In this document: positions 5,476-8,420 of the stretch, in pieces | Position numbering within the stretch: the first letter of the stretch is position 1 | How the letters are laid out: every line of letters starts with the position of its first letter | NCBI GenBank assembly: GCA_934364765.1 | Contig: CAKRMO010000037.1 | Coordinates: 1 to 8,420 of the forward strand | Length of the DNA stretch: 8,420 nucleotides | DNA from: an uncultured Bacteroidaceae bacterium | GTDB lineage: Bacteria; Bacteroidota; Bacteroidia; Bacteroidales; Bacteroidaceae | Direction of reading: 5' to 3' | Notes under the pieces: model-generated | Told to the model about the DNA's origin: nothing | Seen by the model: only the letters and a program-made list of their open reading frames with translations | Databases searched by the model: none | Program-made: the position numbers and the translations under genes

Positions 5476-8420
5476 ATGAAAAGAATGAAATACATATTCG
5501 CGCTGCTTGCTGCAGCAATAACCCTCGCGCTGCCGGTGCAGGCGCAGGAGAGAGTTCTGACGGCGGTAGGGGCTGCCGGGAGTACGGAACTTACGGTTTT
5601 GGACGGAGTGTCGTCGCTATACTTCGCCAACAAGCCCGAAAGCAAGACTTTCAAGATAACCACCAACACCGTTGTAAGCCCGCGCACCTCCGACAAGTGG
5701 TTCAAGGCAAGCGTAAGCGGCGGCATTGTAACCGTGAGCGTGGACGGGAACACCGACGCCGCCAAACGCACGGGCATCCTCACGCTCGCCGCCCCCGACG
5801 GACAGTCGAAGAAGGTGGAAGTGGTGCAGCTCGGCACAGACCCGGGCTTCCTCGTGTCGGCCGACACAATTAAGGCAAAGGGCATCTACGCCGGCGTAGT
5901 TGTGAACATCACCGCCAACACCGACCTGAAATTCTCCGGCTCGGAATGGATAACCCCCAAGGACGCGACACCCGTTGCGGGAACAAAGAACTATGTGTTC
6001 ATAGCCGGCAAAATGCAGCAGGGAACGCGCTACGGCACGCTGACAATCACTGCCGCCGACGACGCCTCAAAGGTGAAAAACCTGGTGGTTGAGCAGAATT
6101 TCGAGGGTTTCCCCACATTTATCGTCATGAGCGACCTGCACTTCGGCATGGGCGGCGCAAAGGACAGGGTGAGCAAGTGCCTGCAGACCATATACGAGAA
6201 CACGAGCGACGTTGACGCACTCATACTCAACGGCGACCTAACCAACAGCGGCAACCTGGCACAGTATCAGGAAATGCTCTCGGTTATGAACGACCCGGAG
6301 ATAGTTCCGGAATACGTGCAGCGTTACTACATTATGGGCAACCACGAATGGTACACCAGCGACGGGAACGGCTCGATGAACAACTACAACTCTCTGGGCG
6401 CGGAGCACAACAAATATTTCGACATCAAGGGCTACCCGTTCATCTACATAGGCCTTTCGGGCGGCAGCGAGGAGAATTACAGCGAAGCGAGCCTCCGGTT
6501 CCTCAGCGAGAGCCTTGAGGACGCCGCCCTGAAATATCCCGGCAAGCCCATCTTCGTATTCCAGCACATTCCGGCATTCGGCACGGTGCAGGGCTCGAAC
6601 GATTACGACGGTGCTTGGGGCACGAAAAAAGTTTACGAAATCCTGAAGAACTATCCGCAGGTAATAGATTTCAGCGGACACACACATTTCTCCTCACGCT
6701 GCCCGCTGACTTTCCACCAAGGCACATTCACCAGCCTTAACGACGGCGGAAACCTCAACTGCTACGTGCAGAAGGGGATAGACGTTGACGGCGAAATGCC
6801 GGCAGGCACGGAAACCTTGTCGGAAGGCATGATTGTTACCGTTGAGGATGAGAACAACGTGGGCGTGAGGCGCATTGACGGCGCGCGCAACGAGGAGATT
6901 GGCGAACAGCTTAACTTTGCCGCGCCCTATGACGGCACAAATTTCGCCTACGCCAACTACAAAGGCAGCAAGCCCATATTCGAGAGTTCCGACATTACGG
7001 CCGAGCAGCTACAGCCCACACAGCGCAAGGTTACATTCCCGCAAGCCGTGATTGAGGAGGGAGACCCCAACAACGTGGTGCTTTACTACAGGGTTGAGAT
7101 ACTCGGCCCCGAGGACAAGGTGATAGCCTCCGCAAACCGTTGCTCGCGCTTCTATCTCGGCAGCGACATGCCCGAAAAGCTCGATGTGGTTGTGAACGAC
7201 ATCAAGGGCGACGGAATGATGCGCGTGCGCGTTACGGCGATAGACCCGTATGGCAACGAGAGCGAACCAATAGAGAGCGAGGAGTTCGAGCAGGGCGAAT
7301 ACCAGCCGGCAGAGGGCACGGAAGTTCCCAAGGCCGACTTGTTCGAGCTTTCGGTTGACGACCAGGGCAAGGGCTTCGACAAGTCGCCGATGGCCAACCC
7401 GGTGATAACTTCCGAGAACACTCCCGTGCCTTTCTACGACAGCGACTACAAGCTCACGGGCGCAAAGTTCAACCGCAACCGTTCGCAGTATTACGAAATA
7501 GACTACTCCACAAACGAAAAGATTAAGGACGCGCTCACCGGCAGCTTCACCATGGAGGCGTTCTTCCTGTGCAGCGAGGTTGACGGCGAGCCGCAGTCGC
7601 CAATGAGTTCGCAGCAGGGCAACGGCGGTCCCGGTTTCTGGATGGACGGCGGCGGAAAGTTCCACTTCTACGGCGGACATAACGGGCAGTGGTATGACCT
7701 TGTTTCCACAAAGAGCATACAGCCGGGCAAATACTACCACGCCGTGGCCACATACGACGGCTCGGTGATGAAGCTCTACCTCAACGGCTATCCCGCAGGC
7801 GAGCTTGCAACCGAAGAGCCTATCACCCTTCCCAACGAGGGTTCGCACTACCTTGTTGCCGGCGGCGATGTGGCGGCAGACCCGTCCACCATGTGCGACG
7901 CCCCGCTTAACGGCTATCTCCTGGTTTCGCGCCTCTATTCGCGCGCGATAACCCGCGACGAGGATTATGTGCTCTACAAGGACGTGATAAAGAACTTTGC
8001 CGAGCAGGGCGAGAGCGGAGAGATTGCCGACGAGGCTCCCGTTGCCGACCTGTTCAACATAGAGTTTGGCGAGAACGGCGCTGCCACCGACGTGTCTGAA
8101 CATCAAATCCCCGTAACCGTGGGCCAGACAATCCCCGAGACATACTACAACGACACATACAAGCGCTGGGTGGCAAAGTTCCCCGGCAACGACACCCAGT
8201 GCTACTTCGGCGTGCCATACGCAAACAACGACGATATTCTCGAGGCAATGCTCACCGATTTCACGCTCGAAACACTTTGCGTTGTAAACAACGACAACCT
8301 TTCGGCGCTGCCCGCCGTGCTCAGCTCGCAGCAGACCGGCGGCGTGGGCATAGAGCCGGGAGAGGTCATACAGGGCTGGGGCTACTTCAGCGGCAGCTAC
8401 GCAACGGCCTACGCTTATGA
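5476..8420 (+). CDS. Large exported BACON-metallophosphoesterase-LamG protein (3' end outside window)
   Basis: An uninterrupted frame from the ATG at 5476 runs off the right edge (981 codons visible, no stop). The signal peptide is MKRMKYIFALLAAAITLALPVQAQ. Two BACON-like domains follow: about residues 45-118 (KWFKAS, then KRTGILTLAA and VEVVQ) and 121-208 (EWITPK, then RYGTLTITAA and LVVEQ). A calcineurin-type metallophosphoesterase covers about 211-440 with every expected metal ligand: SDLHFG (Asp220, His222), NGDLT (Asp254), GNHEW (Asn289, His290), QHIPA (His364) and SGHTHF (His402, His404). An FN3-like segment spans about 513-607. Two LamG/concanavalin-like units then begin with ADLF at residues 620 and 857, a period of 237; the second is cut by the window. 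The protein probably hydrolyses a phosphoester outside the cytoplasm while BACON/LamG modules bind glycan or protein. Its substrate is unknown. The 16-nt gap suggests co-transcription with the lectin-like gene. A long antisense frame at 7009-8106 is a shadow of this biased sequence. Confidence 0.92.
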   Translation, partial: MKRMKYIFALLAAAITLALPVQAQERVLTAVGAAGSTELTVLDGVSSLYFANKPESKTFKITTNTVVSPRTSDKWFKASVSGGIVTVSVDGNTDAAKRTGILTLAAPDGQSKKVEVVQLGTDPGFLVSADTIKAKGIYAGVVVNITANTDLKFSGSEWITPKDATPVAGTKNYVFIAGKMQQGTRYGTLTITAADDASKVKNLVVEQNFEGFPTFIVMSDLHFGMGGAKDRVSKCLQTIYENTSDVDALILNGDLTNSGNLAQYQEMLSVMNDPEIVPEYVQRYYIMGNHEWYTSDGNGSMNNYNSLGAEHNKYFDIKGYPFIYIGLSGGSEENYSEASLRFLSESLEDAALKYPGKPIFVFQHIPAFGTVQGSNDYDGAWGTKKVYEILKNYPQVIDFSGHTHFSSRCPLTFHQGTFTSLNDGGNLNCYVQKGIDVDGEMPAGTETLSEGMIVTVEDENNVGVRRIDGARNEEIGEQLNFAAPYDGTNFAYANYKGSKPIFESSDITAEQLQPTQRKVTFPQAVIEEGDPNNVVLYYRVEILGPEDKVIASANRCSRFYLGSDMPEKLDVVVNDIKGDGMMRVRVTAIDPYGNESEPIESEEFEQGEYQPAEGTEVPKADLFELSVDDQGKGFDKSPMANPVITSENTPVPFYDSDYKLTGAKFNRNRSQYYEIDYSTNEKIKDALTGSFTMEAFFLCSEVDGEPQSPMSSQQGNGGPGFWMDGGGKFHFYGGHNGQWYDLVSTKSIQPGKYYHAVATYDGSVMKLYLNGYPAGELATEEPITLPNEGSHYLVAGGDVAADPSTMCDAPLNGYLLVSRLYSRAITRDEDYVLYKDVIKNFAEQGESGEIADEAPVADLFNIEFGENGAATDVSEHQIPVTVGQTIPETYYNDTYKRWVAKFPGNDTQCYFGVPYANNDDILEAMLTDFTLETLCVVNNDNLSALPAVLSSQQTGGVGIEPGEVIQGWGYFSGSYATAYAY

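Noticed and set aside
7009..8106. A 365-codon open frame on the minus strand
   Set aside because: It lies entirely inside the + strand phosphoesterase gene, whose domains and catalytic motifs are clear. The antisense translation shows no domain or signal, and such frames are common opposite GC3-biased genes.

Overview
The window looks like a chromosomal segment of a Bacteroidales bacterium (Bacteroidota; Prevotella-, Bacteroides- or Muribaculaceae-like, probably host-associated). The reasons are promoters of the Bacteroidota type (TAnnTTTG -7 boxes with TTTG about 20 nt upstream), an rbfA followed by a LolC/E-type permease, abundant lipoprotein and Sec signal peptides, BACON domains, a C-terminal tail resembling a type IX secretion sorting domain, and no obvious Shine-Dalgarno sequences. 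Coding DNA is moderately GC-rich and spacers are AT-rich. All recognisable genes are on the + strand.

Layout. (i) 1-700: the 3' end of an outer-membrane beta-barrel gene, then a small lipoprotein gene 8 nt later. (ii) 701-1072: a spacer with a 21-nt-period repeat array, a GC-rich inverted repeat and the rbfA promoter. (iii) 1073-3570: a tight co-directional block of rbfA (30S maturation factor), a LolC/LolE-like ABC permease and an SGNH-hydrolase lipoprotein. The gaps are 12 and 29 nt, so it is probably one transcription unit. (iv) 3571-4250: a 680-nt non-coding stretch with a REP/MITE-like inverted repeat, a second copy of the 21-nt-period array in the opposite orientation, and a -7 promoter box. 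(v) 4251-8420: two exported-protein genes 16 nt apart. The first encodes a 402-residue protein with ricin-type-lectin-like repeats and a T9SS-like tail. The second encodes a very large protein that runs off the window: signal peptide, two BACON domains, a calcineurin-type metallophosphoesterase with all expected metal ligands, an FN3-like segment and two tandem LamG-like domains, the second cut by the window end.

How they may work together. rbfA and the permease are housekeeping genes for ribosome maturation and lipoprotein release, and the SGNH lipoprotein could be an envelope esterase. The last two genes look like an exported pair that binds glycans and cleaves phosphoesters; this is inferred from domains and spacing. 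I see no defence system, prophage, transposase, CRISPR array, tRNA or rRNA. The least ordinary items are the inverted pair of repeat arrays bracketing the rbfA block, the REP-like palindrome pair, and the domain architecture of the final gene.
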